This document shows, in pieces, positions 44,040 through 52,354 of a stretch of DNA of 64,000 nt. Location: positions 6,386,001-6,450,000 of the forward strand of contig NZ_LT629772.1 of the NCBI RefSeq assembly GCF_900105385.1, given 5' to 3'. A program made the position numbers and the translations under genes. The notes under the pieces were generated by a model, which saw only the letters and a list, made by a program, of their open reading frames with translations, was not told the DNA's origin and made no database searches. Each line of letters opens with the position of its first letter. The first letter of the stretch is position 1. The stretch is from Microlunatus soli (GTDB taxonomy: Bacteria; Actinomycetota; Actinomycetes; Propionibacteriales; Propionibacteriaceae).

Positions 44040-44065
44040 GGGCGTGCCCCCTAACGGACACGCCC
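44040..44065 (-). promoter_or_regulatory. Hairpin between imuB and dnaE2 enclosing the ribosome-binding site
   Basis: GGGCGTG and CACGCCC (44040-44046 and 44059-44065) form a perfect 7-bp stem ending three bases before the dnaE2 ATG. The Shine-Dalgarno-like AGGGGG lies in its loop. It may couple dnaE2 translation to ribosomes finishing imuB. Confidence 0.4.
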
Positions 44066-45570
44066 TAGTCATATCTCGCCTCGGTGAACCAGCTGCTGCC
44101 GGTGGCGACCAGCAGCCAGGCGCTGCCGTCCGGGGCGACGATCTGGAACCGGGCTCGGAGTGGGGAGTCCGGCTCCTCCCACCAGCGTTCGTCGATCGGC
44201 CACGGACCGACCCAGGCCTCGACCGGGACGAAATCTCCGTCCTTGGTCGGCCGGAACCGGCCGGGCTCGCCGCTGATCCCGCCCCGATCGGTGAGCTTGA
44301 TCGGCTGCCCCTCCAGATCGAGCACGACAGCCGGCAGCGGCTGCTCGAAGACCCGGGTCGGAGCCGGTGGCGGCAGGCTGCCCGGCCACGGCAGTCCGGT
44401 CGGCCGGACACTGGTCGGCTGTTCACCCCACGGCGTGAGCAACTCCCGATCGGCCGGTTCCCGGCCGCCCTGGATGCCCGCCGCCAACACTCCGTCGAAG
44501 CCGATCATCCCTTGCACACGGGCGATCCCGCGTTGGATCTTCTCATCCGGCGCACTACCCCACAGCCCCTCGGACTGGGTGCCCACCGACTCGCACTGAT
44601 CGGGCAGCAGCCGGATCTGAACCACCGGATCGGGCGCCGGATCGGCCTGCAACTGCCAACGCAACCGGTCGATGATGTCGCTCGAGTCGAACCACCGCGG
44701 GTGTGCCCAGCGGCGTTCATGATGCCAACCGTTCTCGGTGTCCACCTCGATCCGGATCGCGGTGCAGACCAGCCCGTTGCGGGCCAGCCCGGCGACGAAG
44801 CGGTCCGCCGTCTGCCTGCTGCTGAACGCGATCGGTTCGATGGTCTCCAAGCCGGGAGCGAAACTCACCTGCTGCTGGTGTTCCGGTGGCACCGACCGTC
44901 CGCTCAGCTTGCGTCCGGTGCGGGCACCGGCGAGCCGGTGAGCCCGGGCGCCGGCATGTCCGAAACGGGTCAGCACGTCCTTGGCCGGCAGCCGGACGAA
45001 GTCACCGAGGGTGTTGATGCCCATTCGGAGCAGCAGTCCGACCAGGTTGTCCTCGGCCAGGACGCCGATCGGCAGACCGGCGAGGAAGGCAGCCGACCTG
45101 CCCGTCTCGATGATCTGATGATCTTGGACGACGGCGAGCCGGGCCGCCTGCTCGGCGGTGAAGAGTTCGTCGGCGATACCGATCCGCAGGTCCCAGATCC
45201 CTGCAGAGACAAGCTTTTCGGCCAGCAGTGCCGCAGCTTCGGCCTCGCCGCCGTAATAGCGGCTGGGCACGGTCAACGCACACAGGCCGGGCCGGATCAC
45301 CTCGACCCCGGGGCTGAACTCCTCGATCGCCGACAGCACCGGCTCGAAGGCACGGCTGTCCAGATCGGGGTTGTGGTCGATGATGATCAACTCCGGGCAG
45401 CGGGCGGCGGCATCCCGCTTGCGCATCCCGCGGCGTACACCCTCGGTCCGGGCAGTTGAGGAGCAGGCGAACACCTCGCCCTTGGCGACCACCGCGACGG
45501 CAGCATGGGGCGGCAGATTTTCCGCCTCCATCGCCGCGATCACCGGCCAGTCCGGGCACCAGACCGCCAT
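44065..45570 (-). CDS. imuB: ImuB, catalytically dead Y-family polymerase-like mutasome protein
   Basis: About 501 residues from ATG 45570 (MAVWCPDWPV). ImuB is the hub that links DnaE2 and ImuA' to the beta clamp. It has the Y-family fold but no catalytic acids: the DxD region is replaced by WCPDWPVIAAM. The later VLAEDNLVGLLLRMGINTLGDFVRLPA is the helix-hairpin-helix of the thumb, and the C-terminal region (KDGDFVPVEAWVGPWPIDERWWEE) is family-typical. The frame stays open up to a GTG at 45738, next to the LexA box, which would add 56 residues encoded partly by REP-like repeats, so the true start is uncertain. Co-directional with and 28 bases before dnaE2. Confidence 0.9.
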   Translation of the reverse strand: MAVWCPDWPVIAAMEAENLPPHAAVAVVAKGEVFACSSTARTEGVRRGMRKRDAAARCPELIIIDHNPDLDSRAFEPVLSAIEEFSPGVEVIRPGLCALTVPSRYYGGEAEAAALLAEKLVSAGIWDLRIGIADELFTAEQAARLAVVQDHQIIETGRSAAFLAGLPIGVLAEDNLVGLLLRMGINTLGDFVRLPAKDVLTRFGHAGARAHRLAGARTGRKLSGRSVPPEHQQQVSFAPGLETIEPIAFSSRQTADRFVAGLARNGLVCTAIRIEVDTENGWHHERRWAHPRWFDSSDIIDRLRWQLQADPAPDPVVQIRLLPDQCESVGTQSEGLWGSAPDEKIQRGIARVQGMIGFDGVLAAGIQGGREPADRELLTPWGEQPTSVRPTGLPWPGSLPPPAPTRVFEQPLPAVVLDLEGQPIKLTDRGGISGEPGRFRPTKDGDFVPVEAWVGPWPIDERWWEEPDSPLRARFQIVAPDGSAWLLVATGSSWFTEARYD

Positions 45571-45592
45571 CACCCGGGTGGTGCGTTCCTGG

Positions 45593-45637
45593 CCCTTCGA
45601 CAGGCTCAGGGACCGTGGCCCTTCGACAGGCTCGGGG
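45593..45637. repeat. Two REP-like units in the imuB 5' region
   Basis: CCCTTCGACAGGCTCAGGG (45593-45611) and CCCTTCGACAGGCTCGGGG (45619-45637) in direct orientation, between the LexA box and the first conserved codon of imuB. Confidence 0.75.
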
Positions 45638-45748
45638 ACCTTGGTGGGCTGCTCAGGGAGCTTGGGTCGGGGTGTGCGTACCTGTTCGGGGGCGTTGTGC
45701 CTCCGGATCCCGGGGAGAGTCTGCTGGTGTCCCTTCACCTCTCCATAT

Positions 45749-45764
45749 TCGAACTTCTGTTCGA
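45749..45764. promoter_or_regulatory. LexA (SOS) box of imuB-dnaE2
   Basis: TCGAACTTCTGTTCGA matches the actinobacterial LexA consensus TCGAAC-N4-GTTCGA perfectly in both arms. It lies about 180 bases before the conserved imuB start and only 11 before the alternative GTG. It would make imuB and dnaE2 DNA-damage inducible. Confidence 0.85.
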
Positions 45765-45797
45765 ACAAGTCAAGATGTGGGCCGTCTCGATGCCGGG

Positions 45798-47699
45798 TCA
45801 GCCGCGCGGTGCGGGCTCCTCGGTGTCCTCTGCCACGGCGGCGGCACCCCGCGCCGAGCCGGTGGGTCTCACCAGTTTGATGGACAGCACCCGTTCGCGC
45901 TGCCGCGCCTCCTGCTGATCCCGACGGCGGGCGTCCAGCAACTGCGGCAGCGAGACCACACCGACCACCTTGGTGTCGTCCCGGCGGTCGACGACCGGGA
46001 GGGTGCTGACGTCGTTGACCGCCATCGTCTCGGCAACCTGTCGCAGCGGCTGGTCGGCATGGGTGACAACGGGCTCGGCGTGCAACTCGTCGTTGATGAT
46101 CCCCGTCGGCGACTCCGTTCGTGCCAGCAGTGCACCACGGGTCACCACGCCGATCAGAGTTCCCTGCTTGACCACAGGATAGAGCTGCTGGCGCCAGCCG
46201 GCGTAGTCGTCGGTCGGGTCGTTGAGTACGGCCAACGCCTGACTGATCCGCAGATCGGGACTGAATTCGACGATCTTGGTCGTCATCACCTCGCTGACGA
46301 AGACGATCTCCAGCGGGTCGACGTCGTACTCGCGACTCAGGTGATAGCCGCGGCGGGCGATCTTCTCGGTCAGCACGGACCGTCGCAGCAGCACCGTCGA
46401 GACGCCGTACGCGGTCATCGAGGCGATCATGATCGGCAGCAGCGCATCCCAGCGGTGGGTGAGCTCGAGCGCGAACACCACGCCGGTGATCGGTGAGCGC
46501 ATCACCCCGCCGAGCACACCGGCCAGTGCGACCAGGGCCCAGAAGCCCGGGCCGACCGACGGGAAGATGTGCGCCTCGACCGCTCCGAGTGCACCACCGA
46601 TCATGAACATCGGCGCCAGCACACCGCCGGACGTACCCGATCCGAGGGACAGCGACCAGATCAGGGTCTTGACGACAAGGATGCCGACCACCAGGCCGAG
46701 GCTGATCGAACCGTCGAGTTCGGCGCCGATCACGTCGTAGCCCACCCCGAGGGCCTGCGGGACGAACAGGCCGCCGACTCCGATCACCAAGCCCCCGATC
46801 GCCGGCCACCACATCCAATGCAGCCGAAGCCGATGGAAGGCATCCTCCGAGGCGTACACCAGCACGGTGGCCACGATGGCGAGCAGAGCGGCGATGACAC
46901 CGGAGACGGCGGCGAGGAGGTAGTCGACGTCGTGCAGATGCAGCGCGGAGGTGACCGGGAAGACCGGCCCGGGACCGAGGATGTGGTGCCGGATCACGGT
47001 CGCGACCGCCACCGCGGAGGCCACCGGTACGAGGCTGCGAGGGAGCCACTCGAAGAGCAGCAGTTCGGCCGCCAGCAGCAACGCGGCCAGCGGCGAGTTG
47101 AAGGTGGCCGCCATCCCGGCGGCCGAACCGGCGACCAGCAACGCCTTGCGTTCGTCGGCGGTCAGATGCAGGAACTGGGCCAGCAGTGACCCCAGCGCAC
47201 CGCCGGTCATGATGATCGGGCCCTCCGCGCCGAACGGTCCGCCGGTGCCGATCGCAACGGCCGAGGAGACCGGCTTCAGGACCGCGACCCGCGGTTGCAC
47301 CTTGCTGCCGCCGAGCAGGATCGCCTCGATCGCCTCCGGCATGCCGTGGCCGCGGATCTTCTCCGATCCGTAGCGGGCCATCGCCCCGATCACGAGGCCG
47401 CCGACGACCGGCGCGAACAGCACCAACCACCAGGCGTGCCGGCCCGGCGCGATCAGTTCGGTGGAGACCCGTTGGTAGAAGACGGCGTTGGTGATCAACC
47501 CGATCAGCCGCAACAGGCACCAGGCCGCGCCGGCGCCGGCAGCGCCGATGGGGACGGCCAGGACGGCGATCCACAGCATCCGTGGCGTGGCGGTGAAGTC
47601 GCCGAGGTGTCGCACATCGCGGACCTCGGCGGCGCGATGCCGACGGCCGGGCCGGGTGAGGACGGAACGGGCAGGCGTTGGCCGGGCAGCAGCAGACAC
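45798..47699 (-). CDS. ClC-family chloride channel/transporter with CBS domains
   Basis: About 633 residues. The ClC core has about 12-14 hydrophobic helices with the selectivity segments GTGGPFGAEGPIIM (the Glu at the gate position is kept, suggesting Cl-/H+ exchange) and LSLGSGTSGGVLAPMFMIGG. After about residue 480 there is a cytoplasmic pair of CBS domains (EVMTTKIVEFSPDLRISQAL; MAVNDVSTLPVVDRRDDTKVVGVVS). The GTG at 47699 is tentative: the region upstream overlaps the operators of the divergent MarR gene and no ATG fits. Chloride export or acid/osmotic roles are typical; the MarR regulator next to it may control it. Confidence 0.88.
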   Translation of the reverse strand: MSAAARPTPARSVLTRPGRRHRAAEVRDVRHLGDFTATPRMLWIAVLAVPIGAAGAGAAWCLLRLIGLITNAVFYQRVSTELIAPGRHAWWLVLFAPVVGGLVIGAMARYGSEKIRGHGMPEAIEAILLGGSKVQPRVAVLKPVSSAVAIGTGGPFGAEGPIIMTGGALGSLLAQFLHLTADERKALLVAGSAAGMAATFNSPLAALLLAAELLLFEWLPRSLVPVASAVAVATVIRHHILGPGPVFPVTSALHLHDVDYLLAAVSGVIAALLAIVATVLVYASEDAFHRLRLHWMWWPAIGGLVIGVGGLFVPQALGVGYDVIGAELDGSISLGLVVGILVVKTLIWSLSLGSGTSGGVLAPMFMIGGALGAVEAHIFPSVGPGFWALVALAGVLGGVMRSPITGVVFALELTHRWDALLPIMIASMTAYGVSTVLLRRSVLTEKIARRGYHLSREYDVDPLEIVFVSEVMTTKIVEFSPDLRISQALAVLNDPTDDYAGWRQQLYPVVKQGTLIGVVTRGALLARTESPTGIINDELHAEPVVTHADQPLRQVAETMAVNDVSTLPVVDRRDDTKVVGVVSLPQLLDARRRDQQEARQRERVLSIKLVRPTGSARGAAAVAEDTEEPAPRG

Positions 47700-47756
47700 G
47701 GTCGGACTGGTTCCTTCGCGGGCGTCGGTTTGATCCTCCGGCGCGCCGTCGCGCCC

Positions 47757-47803
47757 GTGTCGTGCTCGGGTGCACGACACGGACAAACAATATCGTGACA
47801 CGA
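47757..47803. promoter_or_regulatory. Two inverted repeats between divergent clc and marR
   Basis: GTGTCGTG/CACGACAC (47757-47764 and 47773-47780) and TCGTGACACGA (47793-47803) share the half-site TCGTG/CACGA. They are placed just upstream of a possible marR -10 (TACTAT, 47806-47811). A MarR dimer could bind both and control both genes. Confidence 0.55.
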
Positions 47804-47820
47804 CATACTATTCTGAATCG

Positions 47821-48210
47821 GTGCCCACCGATCAGCAGTACCAACGTCTGTTGGCCTTCCGCACCGCCCTACGACGCTTCGATCAGTGGAGCCGTACGGC
47901 CGCCGAGGAACACGGGCTGACCCACACTCAGCACCAGCTGCTGCTGGCGATCCGCGGCAGCCGGACCGCGGGTGGCCCGACGATCGGTGAGATCGCCGAG
48001 GCATTGATCATCCGGCACCACACGGCGACCGAGCTGGTCGATCGTGCGCAGCGACTCGGGTTGGTCGACCGGATCAGGAATGCTGACGACGGCCGGCGCG
48101 TCCAGTTGCGGCTCAGTGCGGACGGCCGACAGGTGCTCGATGCACTGACGGCGGTTCACCTGGAGGAACTGCACCGCCTCGGCCCCTGGCTCGATCCCCC
48201 GACGCCATGA
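47821..48210 (+). CDS. MarR family transcriptional regulator
   Basis: 129 residues from GTG 47821. Winged-helix MarR fold: TAAEEHGLTHTQHQLLLAIRGS, recognition region GEIAEALIIRHHTATELVDRAQRLGLV and wing RIRNADDGRRVQLRLSADG. The GTG falls about ten bases after a candidate -10, so the mRNA may be leaderless. The inverted repeats upstream are the likely operators, regulating itself and the divergent ClC gene. The TDT transporter follows on the same strand after 30 bases and may be in the same operon. Inducer unknown. Confidence 0.88.
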   Translation: MPTDQQYQRLLAFRTALRRFDQWSRTAAEEHGLTHTQHQLLLAIRGSRTAGGPTIGEIAEALIIRHHTATELVDRAQRLGLVDRIRNADDGRRVQLRLSADGRQVLDALTAVHLEELHRLGPWLDPPTP

Positions 48211-48240
48211 TGTGATCGACGCCATGAACTGGTCGACGTC

Positions 48241-49311
48241 ATGATCGTGTTCCGTGGCGATCCTGCTGATCGGGAGCCGCGGCTGCCGACCGTGCAGCAA
48301 CGGATGCACCAGGCACTCCGGGAGCTGTCGCCCGGATACTTCGCCGCGGTGATGGCAACCGGCATCATCTCGATCGAGTTGGCCGCCCACGACTTCCCGG
48401 TGCTCTCCCGGATCATGCTGGTGGTGGCGATCGGTGCGTTCGTCGCACTGCTCGCCCTGAACGTCTGGCGCTTCGTCGCGCACCGCCACGAGTTGCTCCA
48501 CGACTTCACCCATCCGCTGCGTGGATTCGGGTTCTACACCTTTGTCGCCGCCATCGATGTGGTGGCCGTCCGGATCGCCCTGACCCAGCATGTCGTGGCG
48601 ACCGTGCTGCTCTCGATCTCCATCGTGCTCTGGTTGACTCGTGGATACCTGATCCCCTGGACCACCCGGTTGGGCGCCGGCGAGCACCCGATCGCAGCCG
48701 CCGCCAATGGCACCTGGTTCATCTGGGCGGTCGGCGCTCAGTCGATCTCGGTGGCCGCCGCGGTGTTGACACCGTTCGGAGCCGGGCAGTGGTTGCCCTT
48801 GATCGCAGTGGGTGCGTGGTGCCTGGGACTGTTCCTCTACCTGGTCGACGGCGTGTTCGTGGTGATGCGGCTGTTGAGTTATCCCTTCACAGCAAGAGAT
48901 CTGACGCCACCCTACTGGGTCGCGATGGGCGCGGCCGCGATCACCGCACTGGCCGGCAGCAAGGTGGCGACGCTGCCACCGGGGCCGTTCGCCGATCTGG
49001 TCCGGCCGGCGATCCGGCCTGCTGCGCTGTTCGCCTGGGTGATCGCGAGCTGGCTGCTGCCGGCCCTGGTGGCCATGGGCTGGTGGCGGCATGTCACCCA
49101 TCGGGTCCCGCTGCGCTACGACGCCAACATGTGGAGCATCGTCTTCCCGCTCGGGATGTACGGGATGGCGTGCACCTCGATCGCCCGGGCCGATCGACTG
49201 CCCTATCTCGGAACGCTCGGCACGCTCTGGGTCTGGATCAGCCTCGGCGCCTGGCTGCTGACGGCGCTGGCCGGGATCCGCCATCTCGCGCGTGACGTGC
49301 TGCTCCGATAG
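48241..49311 (+). CDS. TDT/SLAC1-family transporter (tellurite resistance/C4-dicarboxylate)
   Basis: 356 residues, ten hydrophobic segments. The N-terminal LSPGYFAAVMATGIISI is the family signature of the TehA/Mae1/SLAC1 anion-channel group; FPLGMYGMACTSI occurs in a late helix. Members move sulfite, C4-dicarboxylates, malate or other anions; this subgroup is often annotated as tellurite-resistance/C4-dicarboxylate transporter without proof. It lies 30 bases after marR on the same strand. It ends convergently to imuA'. Confidence 0.85.
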   Translation: MIVFRGDPADREPRLPTVQQRMHQALRELSPGYFAAVMATGIISIELAAHDFPVLSRIMLVVAIGAFVALLALNVWRFVAHRHELLHDFTHPLRGFGFYTFVAAIDVVAVRIALTQHVVATVLLSISIVLWLTRGYLIPWTTRLGAGEHPIAAAANGTWFIWAVGAQSISVAAAVLTPFGAGQWLPLIAVGAWCLGLFLYLVDGVFVVMRLLSYPFTARDLTPPYWVAMGAAAITALAGSKVATLPPGPFADLVRPAIRPAALFAWVIASWLLPALVAMGWWRHVTHRVPLRYDANMWSIVFPLGMYGMACTSIARADRLPYLGTLGTLWVWISLGAWLLTALAGIRHLARDVLLR

Positions 49312-49428
49312 GGGCGAGCCTGGCCCCCTTAGCATCGCGTTAACCGATCGGCAGCGCACCGCTAGCCGCGATCACGGCAGGCTCGACGCATTGTTCCTGA
49401 ACCGTGAGGAGTCGACCGGTCAGCAGGA

Positions 49429-50139
49429 TCATCCGGCGCGTACGGCGTAGAGCTCCGGCGTGCGGTCGGGGGTGTCGACGACCCGTACCTGATGATCGTC
49501 ACCGGGCAACAGCAGGTGCGCCTCGCGGACCTGGCCGGTGGCCAGCTCGGCGATCACCCGAGCTCGACGCCCGGTCAGTCGGCCGTGCCCGCGGCCGATC
49601 CCGGTCCACTGAGAATCACGAATGCTCAACCGTGCCTCGGCTCGTGGCCAGTCACCGACCGAGATCAACACCGCGTCGTGTTGCCGGATCCGGGGCGCCA
49701 GCCGGGCAGCCTGATGCTGGCTGACCGGACGGAAACCGGATCGGGCGGTGGGCACCCGGAGCACCACGACGCCGAGCACATCGGCCAACGCCGCGGTCAC
49801 CTCCAGCCAGGCCTCCCCCGGCTCCGGCACCAGCACCGTACGGTCCAGGTCGACTCCGAGCTCGGCCGCTGCCTCCAGACCGAAGTCCGGCATCCCGATC
49901 ACCGCAGACCAGGAGCCGGCGGCGGACGGTCCGGCCATCGCCAACATCGCCAGCCCCGGGGTGGACACCGCATAGCTGGCTCCGGTCCGCAGCTGAACCA
50001 GTCCGGACAATGCGGGCAAGGTCGGCAGCGGCTGGGAGGTGGCGGTCCCCTGCATCCGGTGCACCTGTTGCCGCAGCTCCTGGATGCTGGCGAGCTTCTG
50101 CTCAGCACTCCGGACGTTGGCTAGCGAGGTGACGGTCAT
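49429..50139 (-). CDS. imuA: ImuA' (RecA-like mutasome accessory protein)
   Basis: 236 residues. A truncated RecA/SulA-like fold of the actinobacterial ImuA' type: VRSAEQKLASIQELRQQVHRMQG at the N-terminus, GASYAVSTPGLAMLAMAGPSAAGSWSAVIGMPDFGLEAA where a Walker A loop would be, then LVPEPGEAWLEVTAALADVLGVVVLRVP. It helps load DnaE2 and ImuB at lesions. No complete Walker A motif is visible. The ATG at 50139 lies ten bases after the LexA box, so the mRNA is probably leaderless or nearly so. The clc-marR-TDT genes separate it from imuB and dnaE2. Confidence 0.88.
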   Translation of the reverse strand: MTVTSLANVRSAEQKLASIQELRQQVHRMQGTATSQPLPTLPALSGLVQLRTGASYAVSTPGLAMLAMAGPSAAGSWSAVIGMPDFGLEAAAELGVDLDRTVLVPEPGEAWLEVTAALADVLGVVVLRVPTARSGFRPVSQHQAARLAPRIRQHDAVLISVGDWPRAEARLSIRDSQWTGIGRGHGRLTGRRARVIAELATGQVREAHLLLPGDDHQVRVVDTPDRTPELYAVRAG

Positions 50140-50149
50140 CGCTCTATAT

Positions 50150-50165
50150 TCGAACAACAGTTCGA
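50150..50165. promoter_or_regulatory. LexA (SOS) box of imuA'
   Basis: TCGAACAACAGTTCGA: both arms match the TCGAAC-N4-GTTCGA consensus. A -10-like TATAGA lies between box and start codon. SOS control in common with imuB-dnaE2. Confidence 0.88.
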
Positions 50166-50195
50166 GTTGGTCAAGTCCTGGCAGGACCCGAGGTC

Positions 50196-51473
50196 TCAGC
50201 CGGTGCTGCGTAACTCCGCGGGTTCGTCGGAACTGAAGTCGATCGCCTTGGCCTGCCGACCGAAGGCGGTCAGCACGATGACCGCAATCGCTGCTCCGCC
50301 GACGGTCACCGCCATCGCCGTCGGATAGCCGACGTGGCCGGACAGCGCCTGCTGGATCGGCAGGTTGAAGGCGGCGATCAGATTGCCCAGCTGGTAGGTG
50401 ACGCCGGGATAGAAGCCGCGGATCGCGTTCGGTGACAGCTCGTTCAGATGGGCCGGGATCGCGCCCCAGGCGCCCTGGGTGGTGGCCTGGATCAGCGCAG
50501 ACCCCAGGCACAGCCAGCCGGCGGTCTGGGAGAAGGCGAAGATCGGGATGATCGGCAGCGTCAGTGCCGCACCCAGGATGATGGTGCCCTTGCGGCCGCG
50601 CCCCCACCGGTCGGACAGCGAGCCGAAGATGACGCAGCCCACCGCGGCGCCGATGTTGTAGATCACCGCGATCCAGCTGGCCGTGGTCGCCGCCAGCCCG
50701 GCGCCGCCGTGCTCGGTCGATTTCAGGAAGGTCGGGTAGATGTCCTGGGTGCCGTGACTCATCCAGTTGAAGGCAGCCATCAACAGCACCAGGTAGATGA
50801 ACCGGCGCAGCACCTTGGGATTGAGGAACACCTGACGGATCGAGGTGTTGCTGCGGTTCATCTTGGTCCGGGTGGTCTCCCAGACCTCCGACTCCCGGAC
50901 CCTGGTCCTGATGATCAAGCTGATCAGCGCCGGCAGGATGCTCAACGCGAACAGCCACCGCCAACTCAGCCCCAGCGCGGAATGCACCAACAGGAAGGCC
51001 AGCGAGGCGAGCAGATAGCCGCAGGAGTAGCCGCCCTGCAGGATGCCGGAGAAGAACCCGCGTCGGTGCCGCGGCACCTTCTCCATCGTCAGCGCAGCAC
51101 CGAGTCCCCACTCCCCGCCCATCCCGATGCCGTACAGCAGCCGCAGGATGAACAGCACGGTGAAATTGGGGGCGAAGGCGCAGGCGAAACCGACCACCGA
51201 GTAGAAGCAGACGTCGACGATCAACGGCAACCTGCGGCCGACCCGGTCTGCCCAGATCCCGAACAGGTAGGCACCGACCGGACGCATGATCAACGTGATC
51301 GTGGTCAGGAACGCCATCCGTTCCAGCGAAACACCGAAGTCCTTACCGATCTCGGCGTAGACCAGGACGATCAGGAAGTAGTCGAACGCGTCCAACATCC
51401 ACCCGAGCCAGGACGCGGCGAACGCGCTCCGCTGGTCGGAGTCGAGCTTGGCTGATGCTGTCGGCTGTGACAT
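50196..51473 (-). CDS. MFS transporter, carboxylate/sugar-acid type
   Basis: 425 residues, 12 hydrophobic helices. MFS signatures between TM2 and TM3 (FGIWADRVGRRLPLIVDV) and between TM8 and TM9 (GSLSDRWGRGRKGTIILG). FDYFLIVLVYAEIGKDFG and WGLGAALTMEKVPRHRRGFFSG resemble the SHS/JEN1 and NanT-like carboxylate porters of actinobacteria. Substrate is therefore guessed to be a monocarboxylate or sugar acid. ATG at 51473; no clear ribosome-binding site. Confidence 0.85.
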   Translation of the reverse strand: MSQPTASAKLDSDQRSAFAASWLGWMLDAFDYFLIVLVYAEIGKDFGVSLERMAFLTTITLIMRPVGAYLFGIWADRVGRRLPLIVDVCFYSVVGFACAFAPNFTVLFILRLLYGIGMGGEWGLGAALTMEKVPRHRRGFFSGILQGGYSCGYLLASLAFLLVHSALGLSWRWLFALSILPALISLIIRTRVRESEVWETTRTKMNRSNTSIRQVFLNPKVLRRFIYLVLLMAAFNWMSHGTQDIYPTFLKSTEHGGAGLAATTASWIAVIYNIGAAVGCVIFGSLSDRWGRGRKGTIILGAALTLPIIPIFAFSQTAGWLCLGSALIQATTQGAWGAIPAHLNELSPNAIRGFYPGVTYQLGNLIAAFNLPIQQALSGHVGYPTAMAVTVGGAAIAVIVLTAFGRQAKAIDFSSDEPAELRSTG

Positions 51474-51536
51474 CGAAGGCCCTCTCCCGTAGAACGGAAG
51501 CCAGGCTATCTATCTCGGTCGGCAGCTCTCTCATCG

Positions 51537-51592
51537 CCCTGGGCCTGTCGAAGCACAGGCTTCGAAGGACAGGCTTCGAAGGACAGGGCCCG
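51537..51592. repeat. REP-like repeat cluster between MFS and thioredoxin genes
   Basis: CCCTGGGCCTGTCGAAGCAC, then two direct copies of ACAGGCTTCGAAGG, then ACAGGGCCCG; internally palindromic TTCGAA cores. It is a variant of the TTCGACAGGCTCAGG family. Confidence 0.6.
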
Positions 51593-51601
51593 ACCGGCGC
51601 C

Positions 51602-51934
51602 TCAGCCCACAGCCGTAGCAACCAGATGCGGTTCGAGCTGGCTCATCAGTGCCCGCTTGGATCGGGCGCCCTTGATCGACAGTGCCGGTTCGCCACCGAC
51701 GAAGAGCAACATCGTGGGCAGCCCGAGGACCCGGTAACGGGCGGAGATCTGCGGATGTTCGTCACTGTTGATCTTGGCAACCAGCAGCCGATCGGCGAGC
51801 TCCTTCTGCAGTTGGTCGAGGATCGGGTCCATCACCTTGCACGGCGGACACCACTCGGCCCAGAAGTCCACCAGTACGGGCAGCGTGCTCTGCTCGAGCG
51901 TGGCGTCGAAATTCTCAGTGGTCAGCGTCTGCAT
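51602..51934 (-). CDS. trxA: Thioredoxin
   Basis: 110 residues, canonical thioredoxin fold with the redox motif FWAEWCPPCKVMDP: Cys29 and Cys32 with two prolines between (CPPC instead of CGPC). cis-Pro in YRVLGLPTMLLFVGG. The ATG lies inside the end of the MerR-family gene (20-base overlap), so the two are co-translated; longer starts run back into that gene. CPPC thioredoxins have an altered redox potential compared with the CGPC housekeeping form; this is probably a secondary thioredoxin under MerR control. Confidence 0.92.
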   Translation of the reverse strand: MQTLTTENFDATLEQSTLPVLVDFWAEWCPPCKVMDPILDQLQKELADRLLVAKINSDEHPQISARYRVLGLPTMLLFVGGEPALSIKGARSKRALMSQLEPHLVATAVG

Positions 51935-52310
51935 CGCGTTCCTCCGGTGTCGGTGCGCAGCCAGGGCAGCTGCGCGCAAGCTGTTCGGCGAGGTCGGTAC
52001 GGCGACGGACGAGCTCGGCGATCTCGGAGTCCAGCTCGGTCAGCTTGCGGTGATACACCGCGACCGAATCCGGGCATGAGTCACCGGTCGGTTCGCCGGA
52101 CCGCAGACACTCCACGAACGGGCGGGTGTCGTCCAGCGTGAAGCCGGTACCAAGCAGTTGACGGATCTGGGTGACCAGCTGCAGGTCCTGCTCGTCGAAC
52201 TCCCGGTAGCCGTTGGCTCGGCGTCGTGCCGGCAACAGTCCTTGCTGTTCGTAGTAGCGCACCGAACGAGTGCTCACACCGGCCTTGGTCGCCAGCTCTC
52301 CGATCTGCAT
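51915..52310 (-). CDS. MerR family regulator
   Basis: 131 residues. MerR HTH: MQIGELATKAGVSTRSVRYYEQQGLLPARRRANGYREFDEQDL, then a long helix RTDLAEQLARSC and a C-terminal Cys pair (SCPGCAP). Further Cys at about 80 (ECLRSGEPTGDSC) and 92 may bind metal or sense thiol stress. It forms an operon with thioredoxin by overlap and has its own perfect operator upstream. Probably an activator of its own operon in response to a redox or metal signal. ATG 52310 was preferred to GTG 52319 by homology to the MerR start. Confidence 0.9.
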   Translation of the reverse strand: MQIGELATKAGVSTRSVRYYEQQGLLPARRRANGYREFDEQDLQLVTQIRQLLGTGFTLDDTRPFVECLRSGEPTGDSCPDSVAVYHRKLTELDSEIAELVRRRTDLAEQLARSCPGCAPTPEERDADADH

Positions 52311-52354
52311 CACGTCCACCGAACCTCTTCGCCGCTACATGTTCTGAGACATCG

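Noticed and set aside
44065-47844. One open frame of about 1260 codons on the minus strand.
   Set aside because: Only the last part (ImuB) has protein character. The upstream two-thirds is the shadow of the ClC gene, which is clearly coding in another frame.
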